15,027 nucleotides of DNA from Thermoplasmata archaeon (GTDB lineage Archaea > Thermoplasmatota > Thermoplasmata > Thermoplasmatales > Thermoplasmataceae): assembly GCA_021811505.1 (NCBI GenBank), contig JAJZOM010000286.1, forward strand, positions 1 through 15,027, in the 5' to 3' direction. The position numbers and the translations under genes were made by a program. A model generated the notes under the pieces. That model was given only the letters and a program-made list of their open reading frames with translations, did not search any database and was not told the origin of the DNA. Shown piece after piece: positions 6,986-13,942 of this stretch (the first letter of the stretch is position 1; every line of letters begins with the position of its first letter).

Positions 6986-7942
6986 ATGGTAGACACGATG
7001 AATCTGGAAGATGCAATCAAAAAAGCGCCTTACAACTGGGATAAATGGGGGGAAAATGATGAAATAGGAACACTGAACTACCTTACGAAAGATGTTATAC
7101 TTAAAGCTAAAAATGCAATCAGAACAGGCAAAATATTCACGCTGGGACTCATGATCGGCAGTGACAAGGGAGATCTTGTCTCACCCGGGAGGATAACAAC
7201 TATACATCTCTCAACCCAGGATGAGGGCACATACAATGTCGGCAAGAAAAGCCCACTTATTGGTGGATTGAAATTTGCTGACGACATGGTCGTGATGTAT
7301 CTTCAGGGAAGCACTCATGTGGATGCGCTCGGTCATGCCTGGTATGGGGATAAATTATACAACGGTTATGATGCCAAAACTACAATTGGAGGGCTTTCAA
7401 AAGGAAGCATTGCTTCTTTAGCCAGTAAGTCGATCAGCGGCAGAGCCGTACTGCTGGACGTGGCAGCTTATAAAAAGAAGGAATTTCTGGAGCCGGGGAC
7501 GCAGATCACCCTCCAGGATCTTCTGGAAACTGCCCGATTCGAGAAGATTGAAATTGAGAAGAGAGATATCATTCTGATTAGAACTGGTTCGTTAAAGAGA
7601 TATTACCAGGTGGGTTCATCTGAATATTTCAAGGTTTTCAATGAACCGGGGATTACATACAGTTACGAGATCGTCAAGTGGTTCAATGATATGGAGATTG
7701 TTTCATACGGGGCAGATACCCTCGGATCGGAACAAACCATCTCGTCGGCAACGGGAACAAGATCACCTTTACATATATTCCTGCTCAGAAACCTAGGTAT
7801 ACCAATACAGGAACTTCTATGGCTGGAGGAACTTGCTGAAGATTGTTCGCAGGATGGGCAGTATGACTTCTTTTATGTGTGCACACCATTGAAATTCCTG
7901 GGTGGCACAGGTTCTCCTGTGAACCCAGTGGTCATTAAATAA
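6986..7942 (+). CDS. Cyclase/kynurenine-formamidase family metal hydrolase
   Basis: A 318-aa member of the cyclase family PF04199, metal-dependent hydrolases that include kynurenine formamidase and polyketide cyclase-like enzymes. The metal-binding motif is present as GSTHVDALGH (108-117), giving H111, D113 and H117 as ligands; the usual form is G-[ST]-H-x-D-x-P-x-H, with Leu-Gly here in place of Pro-x. The N-terminus (NWDKWGENDEIGTLNYL) is typical of the longer subgroup of about 300 aa, larger than bacterial KynB at about 210 aa. A second Met lies at residue 5, but the TATA box favours 6986. No other tryptophan-degradation gene is nearby, so kynurenine is not a supported substrate. The gene ends 1 bp from the convergent CoA-transferase gene, and the shared region suggests a link with that operon. 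It could hydrolyse an amide or a lactone. Confidence 0.85.
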   Translation: MVDTMNLEDAIKKAPYNWDKWGENDEIGTLNYLTKDVILKAKNAIRTGKIFTLGLMIGSDKGDLVSPGRITTIHLSTQDEGTYNVGKKSPLIGGLKFADDMVVMYLQGSTHVDALGHAWYGDKLYNGYDAKTTIGGLSKGSIASLASKSISGRAVLLDVAAYKKKEFLEPGTQITLQDLLETARFEKIEIEKRDIILIRTGSLKRYYQVGSSEYFKVFNEPGITYSYEIVKWFNDMEIVSYGADTLGSEQTISSATGTRSPLHIFLLRNLGIPIQELLWLEELAEDCSQDGQYDFFYVCTPLKFLGGTGSPVNPVVIK

Positions 7943-7943
7943 A

Positions 7944-9110
7944 CTATCTCAGGTCCCTTTCAATTTTTGTTTTCTGTTGGCATTGAAAAACAACCCGGTC
8001 TTTCACCAGTCTCTCAATATGATCCTCAGAATAACCGATCTCTCTGAGAATTCCATCTGTATTCAGTCCCAGAGACGGAACAAAATCCTCGGTGAATCTG
8101 GTTTCGGGAGTAGCAGGAACTTTCAATTCATAATCGTCGAATATTGCTTTCACCATCTTTTCAGATAGATGTTCATCATTGACTAACGACCATGGCTCAT
8201 TCAGTGTGGCCTGGCTGATATTATGCTTTTCCAGAATCTTTACAAGTTCCCCATAGTCAAGTCGACAGATACTACTACGGATCAGTGGTATAAGCTGGTC
8301 TCTCATGGAGTACCTGGACTGGTTCGTTTCATATACTTCGTCATTGCACACGCCCAGTTCCAATTCTTCACACAGGCTCTTCCACTGTTTATCGCTCGTA
8401 ACTGCAACGAACACCTCTTTTTTATCAAGGGTCGTAAAAAAGTCATAGATGCTCCAGGCAAACCCCTGCTCATTAAAAGGCTTAAGCGGTGTTCCTAAGA
8501 GCTGGTATGTGGCAATATGCTGTCCCATCAAAAAGGCAGCTGTTTCGAACATACCAACTCTGATTATCCTGTCAGTTTCACCTTTATTTTCTTCAATAAG
8601 CGCATACAGTGCCCTAATGACGCCGAACATGGCAACGTTCATGTCTATTATAGAACTGCCAAAGCGCATTGGTCTGCCTGTGAGCCCATTCATAAAGGCT
8701 ACGCCGCTCTGCACTTCAATGGGGAAATCAAGGGATTTTTTCTTTTCATATTTTCCCGGTCCATAGCCCTTTATTGAAAGAATCACCAAATCGTGCTTGA
8801 CGCTATGAATTTTCTCGTAGGTAACTCCTAGGGAATCCAGATAACCTGGAGACAGGTTGTCTATCAATATATCCGATTTCATCAGGATCCTAAACAAAAT
8901 TTCTTTCCCGTCCTCCTTCCTGATGTCAAGTGCAATGCTTTCTTTTCCCCTATTGAAATAAGGGAAAACACCCACACTTGTATCTGGAAGTCTCCTTCCT
9001 TTTTCCCCGTCGAGCGGCTCCACTTTAATAACTCGGAATCCCAGATCATGGAATATCAATCCTGCTGCAGGGCCAGCCACGATGTGTCCAAGTTCAACTA
9101 CTGTTTTCAT
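7944..9110 (-). CDS. CaiB/BaiF family (class III) CoA-transferase
   Basis: A 388-aa class III CoA-transferase that moves CoA from an acyl-CoA donor to a carboxylic acid. The N-terminus (VVELGHIVAGPAAGLIFHDLG, then VIKVEPLDGEKGR) is the family CoA-binding signature. The catalytic Asp is most likely D156 in GSSIIDMNVAMFG, which matches the position of Asp169 in formyl-CoA transferase. Length is normal for the family (about 380-430). It is the last gene of the leftward operon. Its ATG lies 17 bp inside the upstream aldolase gene, so translation is probably coupled. The family includes transferases for oxalate, carnitine, succinate-citramalate, mesaconate and bile acids. The acid used here cannot be told from the sequence; the neighbours suggest a small branched or dicarboxylic acid. 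Confidence 0.9.
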   Translation of the reverse strand: MKTVVELGHIVAGPAAGLIFHDLGFRVIKVEPLDGEKGRRLPDTSVGVFPYFNRGKESIALDIRKEDGKEILFRILMKSDILIDNLSPGYLDSLGVTYEKIHSVKHDLVILSIKGYGPGKYEKKKSLDFPIEVQSGVAFMNGLTGRPMRFGSSIIDMNVAMFGVIRALYALIEENKGETDRIIRVGMFETAAFLMGQHIATYQLLGTPLKPFNEQGFAWSIYDFFTTLDKKEVFVAVTSDKQWKSLCEELELGVCNDEVYETNQSRYSMRDQLIPLIRSSICRLDYGELVKILEKHNISQATLNEPWSLVNDEHLSEKMVKAIFDDYELKVPATPETRFTEDFVPSLGLNTDGILREIGYSEDHIERLVKDRVVFQCQQKTKIERDLR

Positions 9111-10155
9111 TTATTTCGCTCCACATTGCTAAGATTTCTCCAGTACTGATGGATCTGCCTTCGTCCGCTGATTTGTCCTTGATCAGGTTTACAAGCTGAC
9201 GAAGCCTGTGATCTTCGATTGAGATACCGTTTTGCTCAAGTATTGTTCTTATCATCGAAGAACCCGTGTAAACATTCACAGAGAATTCTGAACCCCTGAA
9301 AATGTCAGAAAACGATGCATGCGTCCCGGCAGTATGGATATTCGAATTCCCCCCGTAATTCGGGATATTGTTTCTGAAGAAATTGGGTCCTGCTTTAGCA
9401 TCTATAAGGTCTGCAAGATATTTGTACGCCTCACGCATTTCTCCCCGATCAAGTACAGGGTTTTTCTCCGTATCCGCCAGCATGTACTCAAGAGAAGCCA
9501 TATCAGCGATTCCGTTCCGCTCTCCGATGCCGAATATCGAAACATCTACAGAAGCTGCTCCTTCACAGACAGACTGGTAACTATTCGTCAGAGCAAGCCC
9601 GCGATCATTGTGAAAATGCACCGATATGTTGCTTTCCAGCACCTTTTTTGCCAACCTGATAACCTCTCCTGTTTTCTTTGGCGTGGAAAAACCGGTCGTA
9701 TCGGCAATAACCACGGAATCCAGAACAAAGTGATTGAGGAACAACAATGTCTTTTTCAGGGTTTCGTCAGGTAAATCGAATGCCCGCGGGATAGAGATTC
9801 TGAGCCTTTTATCAATGTTTGATGCATATTTCAGGGTAACGTTGATTTCTTCATCTAAGTGAAGATCAAACGGAAGGTGCAGGTATATATCTGCTCCACT
9901 TTCTTCAATTATTTTCACATCCGTCAGGGTGGATCTGCCAAGCGCATAAACTGTATCGAAGTGTTTTTGAGACACAAGCCATTCAGCGAATTCAAGTTCA
10001 GACCTGTGTGAGGAAGGATATGAGACAACGACTTGCCTTATTCCTGTTTTTTTTATATGAACCGCTAATTTTTTTCTTTCCTCGAGACTAAATGTAATGC
10101 CGGGCGCCTGCATACCCTCACGCAAAGTGTCGTCAACTAACTCGGTCCTTTCTAT
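9094..10155 (-). CDS. HMGL-like aldolase/synthase (homocitrate-synthase-like)
   Basis: A TIM-barrel enzyme of the HMGL-like family (PF00682), which joins acetyl-CoA to 2-oxo acids or does the reverse cleavage. With a start at ATA 10155 it has 353 aa and begins MERTELVDDTLREGMQ. This includes D8 and R12, the metal-binding Asp and catalytic Arg of D-x-T-L-R-[DE]-G. The first standard start codon in the frame, TTG 10125, would delete D8. A GGAGG lies 8 nt before the ATA, and the ATA overlaps the panB stop (ATAG). The metal-binding HxH is H180/H182 in VHFHNDRG. GIGERNGIAD (209-218) is the version seen in Lys20-type homocitrate synthases rather than GERAGN of isopropylmalate synthase. The C-terminus follows the usual subdomain plan, but no LeuA regulatory domain is present. 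No lysine or leucine genes are nearby, so the real reaction is open. Confidence 0.85.
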   Translation of the reverse strand: MERTELVDDTLREGMQAPGITFSLEERKKLAVHIKKTGIRQVVVSYPSSHRSELEFAEWLVSQKHFDTVYALGRSTLTDVKIIEESGADIYLHLPFDLHLDEEINVTLKYASNIDKRLRISIPRAFDLPDETLKKTLLFLNHFVLDSVVIADTTGFSTPKKTGEVIRLAKKVLESNISVHFHNDRGLALTNSYQSVCEGAASVDVSIFGIGERNGIADMASLEYMLADTEKNPVLDRGEMREAYKYLADLIDAKAGPNFFRNNIPNYGGNSNIHTAGTHASFSDIFRGSEFSVNVYTGSSMIRTILEQNGISIEDHRLRQLVNLIKDKSADEGRSISTGEILAMWSEINENSS

Positions 10156-11024
10156 TTTACCATCCTCCCACTTCTGTTTGACAATCTTTCTTTGACATCT
10201 TTTGATACATGGGTGGTGTACTCTTCCTGGGGAAACTTTCCATTCCTCACTTCCTCCGCATATTCCGTTATTCCCGCTGTCATCTCATGCAGCAGATTCC
10301 TGTACCTTTTTGCAAAACGTGGAGAAAACCGATCATATAACCCAAGCATATCGTGTGTTACCAGAACCTGCCCGTCACATTGCAAGCCGGAACCGATTCC
10401 GATTGTTGGTATTTTTAGGGAGGATGTCACGTAATCTGCAGTTTCAGATGCAACGTTCTCAAGAACCAGCAAGAATATGCCGGCGTCCTGTAATTCCAAG
10501 GCATCGTGAATCAGCCCCTCAATTTCAGTCTCCTTCTTGCCGACCGAACCGTATCCCCTCCAGAAAGGTGTGGTTTGAGGCATCAATCCGAGATGACCAG
10601 CAACAGGTATGCCCGCACTGGTGATTTTCTGGACAGTTTTTTTGAAGTGGTTTCCCCCTTCCAGCTTAACTGCATCCGCCCCACCTTCGTTAATAAGTCT
10701 TCCAGCATTGACAAGAGCTTTTTCTTCAGAAACCTGATATGAGAGAAATGGCATGTCACAGATTGTGAAAGTATTACAAGCGGACCGTGACACTGCTTTG
10801 CACATGAACAGCATGTCTTCTACAGTAACTCCCCTTGTACTGTCCAGTCCCATCACCACCATTCCTCCTGAGTCACCGACAAGTATGAGGTCTGAACCGG
10901 CAACTTCTGCTGCAACAGCGGTGGAATGATCGTAGGCAGTAACCATTACAAGCTTTTTTCCGCCTTTTCTCAGGCTGATGTCTCTTACGTTAATTTTTCC
11001 AGTTTTTTTTGTTTCGTCTGACAT
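10152..11024 (-). CDS. panB: 3-methyl-2-oxobutanoate hydroxymethyltransferase (ketopantoate hydroxymethyltransferase)
   Basis: PanB transfers a hydroxymethyl group from methylene-tetrahydrofolate (or an archaeal pterin) to 2-oxoisovalerate, giving ketopantoate for coenzyme A synthesis. The 290-aa protein has all the key residues at the expected spacing: D51 in VGDSGGM and D90 in CDMPF (metal), K120 and E122 in VKLEGG (substrate), GHLGLMPQ (143-150), and the catalytic Glu E189 in LVLENV. They match E. coli D45, D84, K112, E114 and E181. The 20-25 residue C-terminal extension is slightly longer than the bacterial form. It is the second gene of the operon, 36 nt after the transporter stop. Its stop codon overlaps the next start by 4 nt (ATAG). 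No panE or pantoate kinase is nearby, so a second role in the pathway encoded by this operon is possible. Confidence 0.93.
   Translation of the reverse strand: MSDETKKTGKINVRDISLRKGGKKLVMVTAYDHSTAVAAEVAGSDLILVGDSGGMVVMGLDSTRGVTVEDMLFMCKAVSRSACNTFTICDMPFLSYQVSEEKALVNAGRLINEGGADAVKLEGGNHFKKTVQKITSAGIPVAGHLGLMPQTTPFWRGYGSVGKKETEIEGLIHDALELQDAGIFLLVLENVASETADYVTSSLKIPTIGIGSGLQCDGQVLVTHDMLGLYDRFSPRFAKRYRNLLHEMTAGITEYAEEVRNGKFPQEEYTTHVSKDVKERLSNRSGRMVK
10164..10168 (-). promoter_or_regulatory. Ribosome binding site for the ATA start of the aldolase gene
   Basis: On the minus strand GGAGG lies 8 nt before the ATA at 10155, inside the end of panB. It supports initiation at a point where the reading frame has no ATG, GTG or TTG. 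Confidence 0.55.
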
Positions 11025-11060
11025 GATAAGTCACTTTTCGTAAAAAGGGTGAGTGGGATT

Positions 11061-12437
11061 TTAAATCGCTGACAGGTCTTTTCCTGCAGTTTCATGCGCA
11101 AAGTACATCGCCACTCCAACAAGGACGGACCCAATAATGATGACCACTGCCGCGGAAAACCATATATTAGTTGCTTTATCGATTGACTCGAAGAAATTGT
11201 TGTGGAGAAATTCCGCATATATCCCGAACCATGCACCGAAGAAAACACCAGATGAAAATCCAAATCCCACTCCAGAGGATCTGCTGGATGTTGGGAATGA
11301 TTCGGACAGAAATGCGAGGGTGATCCCTGTTGGCATCATTATGATAAAGCCTATCAGTATTGCCATTAGCAATGCCATCATAAAATTCCCTGCTGCTGCA
11401 GAAGACATGAGCCCATAAAACAATGGAATCGGAAGTGCTACTCCAAATATGGTCCAGTAAAGAGAGGATTTCCTTCTTCCAAATTTCTGAGTCAAGGTTC
11501 CAAATGTGACTATGCCGGCGAATGCAAAGAAAGACGATATCGTGTATATGGTCACTGCAGTTCTGATGTTACTCCCGGCCCAAACTGATGGAGCATGTTC
11601 CAGCACAACTGTGACATATGCGAGAAACCCGTATCCGGTGAGAAAGAGTCCAGTCATCCAGACCATTGCCACCAAGAAATTCCTTCTCATTCTGGGTTCC
11701 CTGAAAATGTCGATAAATGGATGTTCCCGTATATTTTTTGAGGATTTCAGGGAATTAAAGATTGGTGTGTCGCTTGCTTTCAATCTCAAAATTAGGGCGA
11801 TTACTGCAGGGATGATAGTTGTCAGAAATAGGTACCTCCAGGCATAGCTTTCGAGACCGGAGATGCCAAAAGCACCCAGGAATAATCCTTCCACTGAAGC
11901 GGCGGCTGCAGCTCCAAATGGAAAACCCCCTTGAATCACACCACTGATGGTTCCTCTCCACTTACTGGGAGTCCACTCCATGGCAAATGGATGTCCAGCA
12001 GCATATTCCCCTCCTGCAAATGTTCCTACCGATATCCTTAGCAGGGCGAACAGAGTGAAAGACATTACGCCTGCTGTGGCATAATTTGGTAACGCCGCCG
12101 TTAAACCGCTTGAACCTGCTAGTCCAAGTATGGTGATTATCAATATATTCTTTCTTCCCAATTTATCTCCCAGATTTCCAAAAATCGCTGAACCTAGAGG
12201 TCTGAAAATGATGGTTAACGCATAAACCAGTAAAATTTCAAATGTGCCTAGAAGCGGGTTGATACTGGCAGGGAAAAAAATACCTGCTAAAACTGGGGCT
12301 ATTGATAGAATTAAAGTTAAGTCATACGCATCCAGAAAAAATCCAAAAAATTGAGATACCACTGCTATACCTGATTTTTTACTGAATCCTGTCGATTCCT
12401 GAACTGTAGTGTTTTTCGATGTGACACTTCCTGTCAT
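11061..12437 (-). CDS. MFS transporter, metabolite:H+ symporter type
   Basis: A 458-aa, 12-helix membrane protein of the major facilitator superfamily that imports a small organic compound with protons. FFGFFLDAYDL (30-40) in helix 1 and RPLGSAIFG..GDKLGRK (79-96) at helices 2-3 are the signatures of the metabolite:H+ symporter group (ShiA, KgtP, ProP, CitA types), whose substrates are mostly carboxylates. A second copy of the loop motif (FGRRKS) opens the second half, as expected from the internal duplication of MFS proteins. The N-terminal 20 residues are hydrophilic and cytoplasmic. It is the first gene of a leftward operon and has its own TATA box and upstream palindrome. The neighbours suggest a branched oxo- or dicarboxylic acid as substrate. 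Confidence 0.88.
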   Translation of the reverse strand: MTGSVTSKNTTVQESTGFSKKSGIAVVSQFFGFFLDAYDLTLILSIAPVLAGIFFPASINPLLGTFEILLVYALTIIFRPLGSAIFGNLGDKLGRKNILIITILGLAGSSGLTAALPNYATAGVMSFTLFALLRISVGTFAGGEYAAGHPFAMEWTPSKWRGTISGVIQGGFPFGAAAAASVEGLFLGAFGISGLESYAWRYLFLTTIIPAVIALILRLKASDTPIFNSLKSSKNIREHPFIDIFREPRMRRNFLVAMVWMTGLFLTGYGFLAYVTVVLEHAPSVWAGSNIRTAVTIYTISSFFAFAGIVTFGTLTQKFGRRKSSLYWTIFGVALPIPLFYGLMSSAAAGNFMMALLMAILIGFIIMMPTGITLAFLSESFPTSSRSSGVGFGFSSGVFFGAWFGIYAEFLHNNFFESIDKATNIWFSAAVVIIIGSVLVGVAMYFAHETAGKDLSAI

Positions 12438-12456
12438 CTGTATTCCATGTACGCTG

Positions 12457-12465
12457 TATATTTAA
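12457..12465 (-). promoter_or_regulatory. TATA box of the MFS-panB-aldolase-CoA-transferase operon
   Basis: On the minus strand TTAAATATA ends 19 nt before the transporter ATG at 12437. No Shine-Dalgarno sequence is present, so a leaderless transcript is likely. It is the only clear promoter before the four genes. Confidence 0.55.
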
Positions 12466-12471
12466 CCTAAG

Positions 12472-12489
12472 AAGTTAACAGATTAACTT
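12472..12489. promoter_or_regulatory. Palindrome upstream of the operon TATA box
   Basis: AAGTTAA-CAGA-TTAACTT is a perfect 7-bp inverted repeat with a 4-nt spacer. It starts 6 nt upstream of the TATA box when read toward the transporter. In archaea a site just upstream of TATA/BRE often binds an activator such as an Lrp-type protein, while one overlapping TATA usually represses. The A/T-rich content means chance cannot be ruled out. Confidence 0.45.
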
Positions 12490-12610
12490 TGTAGAGGAAT
12501 CCCGACTATATTATTCCGGAATTTATCTAAAAATATGTCTGATGACAGTCGTTTTTCGACAAAGGTCAATGATCATTGGCACAATGCGAGAGACCAAAAT
12601 GCAGAGAGGT

Positions 12611-12619
12611 AAGAATGCC
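12611..12619. repeat. 9-bp direct repeat beside the TnpB right end
   Basis: AAGAATGCC, identical to 13921-13929. It could be the cleavage or target motif at the right end. A 9-bp match between two flanks of this size has perhaps a one in ten chance of arising randomly. Confidence 0.4.
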
Positions 12620-12780
12620 AGTATGGGTCATCTACTCCCAGCTAACGCAGGGAGCTTGTTGCTGTCTGGGTGACGCAACGATTGGCTGGTTGACATCAGC
12701 CTGAAATACTCAGATATACCAAGTATTCCGATGTTTCTTGAGGCGTTGAGATCAGCATGGAGTTCGAAGTTGCAGCGAAG
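12620..12780 (-). ncRNA. Probable guide (omega) RNA scaffold at the 3' end of tnpB
   Basis: TnpB nucleases use an RNA made from the 3' end of their own mRNA and the right end of the element. Here that region includes the last codons of tnpB and a hairpin whose arms are 12635-12639 and 12650-12654 (CTCCC/GGGAG). The guide would be read from the DNA just below about 12611. The limits are approximate, and the assignment rests on how the family works, not on a recognised RNA sequence. Confidence 0.4.
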
Positions 12781-13758
12781 GCAGTGGAATATCGATCCTT
12801 TCCTGTTGTTCCTGTCCGTGTATCTGCACTTCGAGCATTTCTGGGATGTATACTTCGGGTTTACATAGATTATCATTTTGCCCATTTCCACTGCCTTGTA
12901 CTCTACGAACAGTTCTAACTGGTATGGAGACCATGAACCAAGCATGGTATTGAATCTCTTCCCGTTGTTCTTTCTTCTCATCCCTGCCGATTCCAGATAT
13001 TCAAGGGCAATTACATTGTACGGAAGATTCACGATCTGTCTTGATATGACATGATTTGTGTTCTGCACGAACCGTCTCTCTCGTCCGCTCAGTTCCCTCA
13101 GTCTGCGATGAGCTGAACGAGTGCCTGCGTGCTGTAATTTTGACCTGTTGTATCTATATCTTCCCTTAACGCTTCTCAGCTGCCCTGAATTGAAGAACAT
13201 GTTGTTTGATAACACTGCTATGTTCTTCACGCCCCTGTCTATTCCTATTGCTTTTGCCTCTTCATTTACCTCTTTTTCCACCTCTTCGTCCGGGAGTTCC
13301 ACCTGGATCATCACAGACATCTTTCCATGTTTTGCATCGATGAATACCTGCGCATTGGTGTATTCCCCCCTGTATTTATCGATGAGGGGTGATTTTGCAA
13401 CGGGAAACACAAGCCTTCCGGCCACGGTTGTTAAAGATATCGTAAAAGAATCGGGATAGAACCTGAATGTCCTCCTGTCGTATCTTATTGTGAGTGATTT
13501 CCTTTTAATTTCTTTCTGAAGTTTTGTCTGTTTCAATGCCTCGGATGCCGTATCCCTTGCAGTCTGTACCAGCGCAGATGGAAGGGTTGGTATGTCTTTC
13601 CTGATATTCCTGTAGGTTGCCCTGTCCAGCCTGTTCTTGTTGAATGTGTGTTCCGAAAAGCCATAGTCCAGGACTGCCTGGCATGCTTCCCTGAATCTCT
13701 TCCCCGTTTCAAGGAGTGATTGATCGTAGGGAAGCTTCAGTTTAACGGTCCTGAACAT
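12628..13758 (-). CDS. tnpB: TnpB RNA-guided endonuclease (OrfB)
   Basis: TnpB cuts DNA next to a short motif, directed by an RNA from its own element; it is the ancestor of Cas12. The 376-aa protein has the complete RuvC set: D174 in IGIDRGVKNIAV, E253 in VIALEYLESAG, and D336 in HADLNASRNIG. The Cys4 zinc finger between the last two is intact: C308, C311, C326 and C329. The N-terminal half (about 1-165) is the usual recognition/wedge region, starting MFRTVKLKLP. Length is normal (about 370-400). The tail NKLPALAGSR is encoded by the hairpin of the right end. No tnpA is nearby. There is no frameshift, so the nuclease is probably functional. Confidence 0.93.
   Translation of the reverse strand: MFRTVKLKLPYDQSLLETGKRFREACQAVLDYGFSEHTFNKNRLDRATYRNIRKDIPTLPSALVQTARDTASEALKQTKLQKEIKRKSLTIRYDRRTFRFYPDSFTISLTTVAGRLVFPVAKSPLIDKYRGEYTNAQVFIDAKHGKMSVMIQVELPDEEVEKEVNEEAKAIGIDRGVKNIAVLSNNMFFNSGQLRSVKGRYRYNRSKLQHAGTRSAHRRLRELSGRERRFVQNTNHVISRQIVNLPYNVIALEYLESAGMRRKNNGKRFNTMLGSWSPYQLELFVEYKAVEMGKMIIYVNPKYTSQKCSKCRYTDRNNRKGSIFHCLRCNFELHADLNASRNIGILGISEYFRLMSTSQSLRHPDSNKLPALAGSR
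12635..12654 (-). repeat. Right-end hairpin of the TnpB element
   Basis: CTCCC (12635-12639) and GGGAG (12650-12654) with a 10-nt loop, inside the last codons of tnpB. A hairpin in this place is typical of IS605-type right ends and of the guide RNA scaffold. Confidence 0.5.
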
Positions 13759-13801
13759 TGTTTAAACGATTATATCTGGATATATTACGGTTCGCTTTCA
13801 T

Positions 13802-13821
13802 CCCCTTGCCGGGTCAAGGGG
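13802..13821. repeat. Left-end hairpin of the TnpB element
   Basis: CCCCTTG-CCGGGT-CAAGGGG, a perfect 7-bp G/C-rich stem with a 6-nt loop, 43 nt before the tnpB start. IS605-type left ends carry such subterminal hairpins for recognition by TnpA. Confidence 0.55.
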
Positions 13822-13920
13822 TCTTCCCGCTCACATAGGATAAACATCTGAAGCAGTATGACCCGCCTAATCGTACGGTGTAGCGCGTTGATCTGGCATG
13901 TTGTATACAAAGGGATTAAA

Positions 13921-13929
13921 AAGAATGCC
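13921..13929. repeat. 9-bp direct repeat beside the TnpB left end
   Basis: AAGAATGCC, identical to 12611-12619. Read on the minus strand it is GGCATTCTT followed by TTTAATCCC, a place where the target-adjacent motif would lie. Confidence 0.4.
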
Positions 13930-13942
13930 CGTTCATTATCCT

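Larger units (their letters stand above)
12611..13929 (-). mobile_element. TnpB-only IS200/IS605-type (IS1341-like) element
   Basis: A single tnpB gene without a TnpA (Y1) transposase, with likely left and right ends beside it. The left end (before the gene on the minus strand) has a perfect 7-bp hairpin at 13802-13821. The right end has a hairpin at 12635-12654 across the stop region. The 9-mer AAGAATGCC occurs at 12611-12619 and 13921-13929, just outside both ends, and is taken here as the outer limit. Such elements need a TnpA supplied in trans to move. Confidence 0.6.

Noticed and set aside
6986..7942. Calling the cyclase-family gene kynurenine formamidase (kynB)
   Set aside because: The metal motif is shared by the whole family, the protein is about 100 residues longer than KynB, and no tryptophan-degradation genes are nearby.
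8449..8777. Open frames on the plus strand opposite the CoA-transferase gene
   Set aside because: They are shadows of a well-supported coding region and have no family features.
9094..10155. Calling the HMGL-like gene HMG-CoA lyase, leuA or homocitrate synthase outright
   Set aside because: GERNGI leans to homocitrate synthase, but substrate specificity in this family cannot be read from these motifs and the context fits none of the three pathways.
11137..11847. Open frames on the plus strand opposite the MFS gene
   Set aside because: They follow from codon use of the membrane protein on the other strand.
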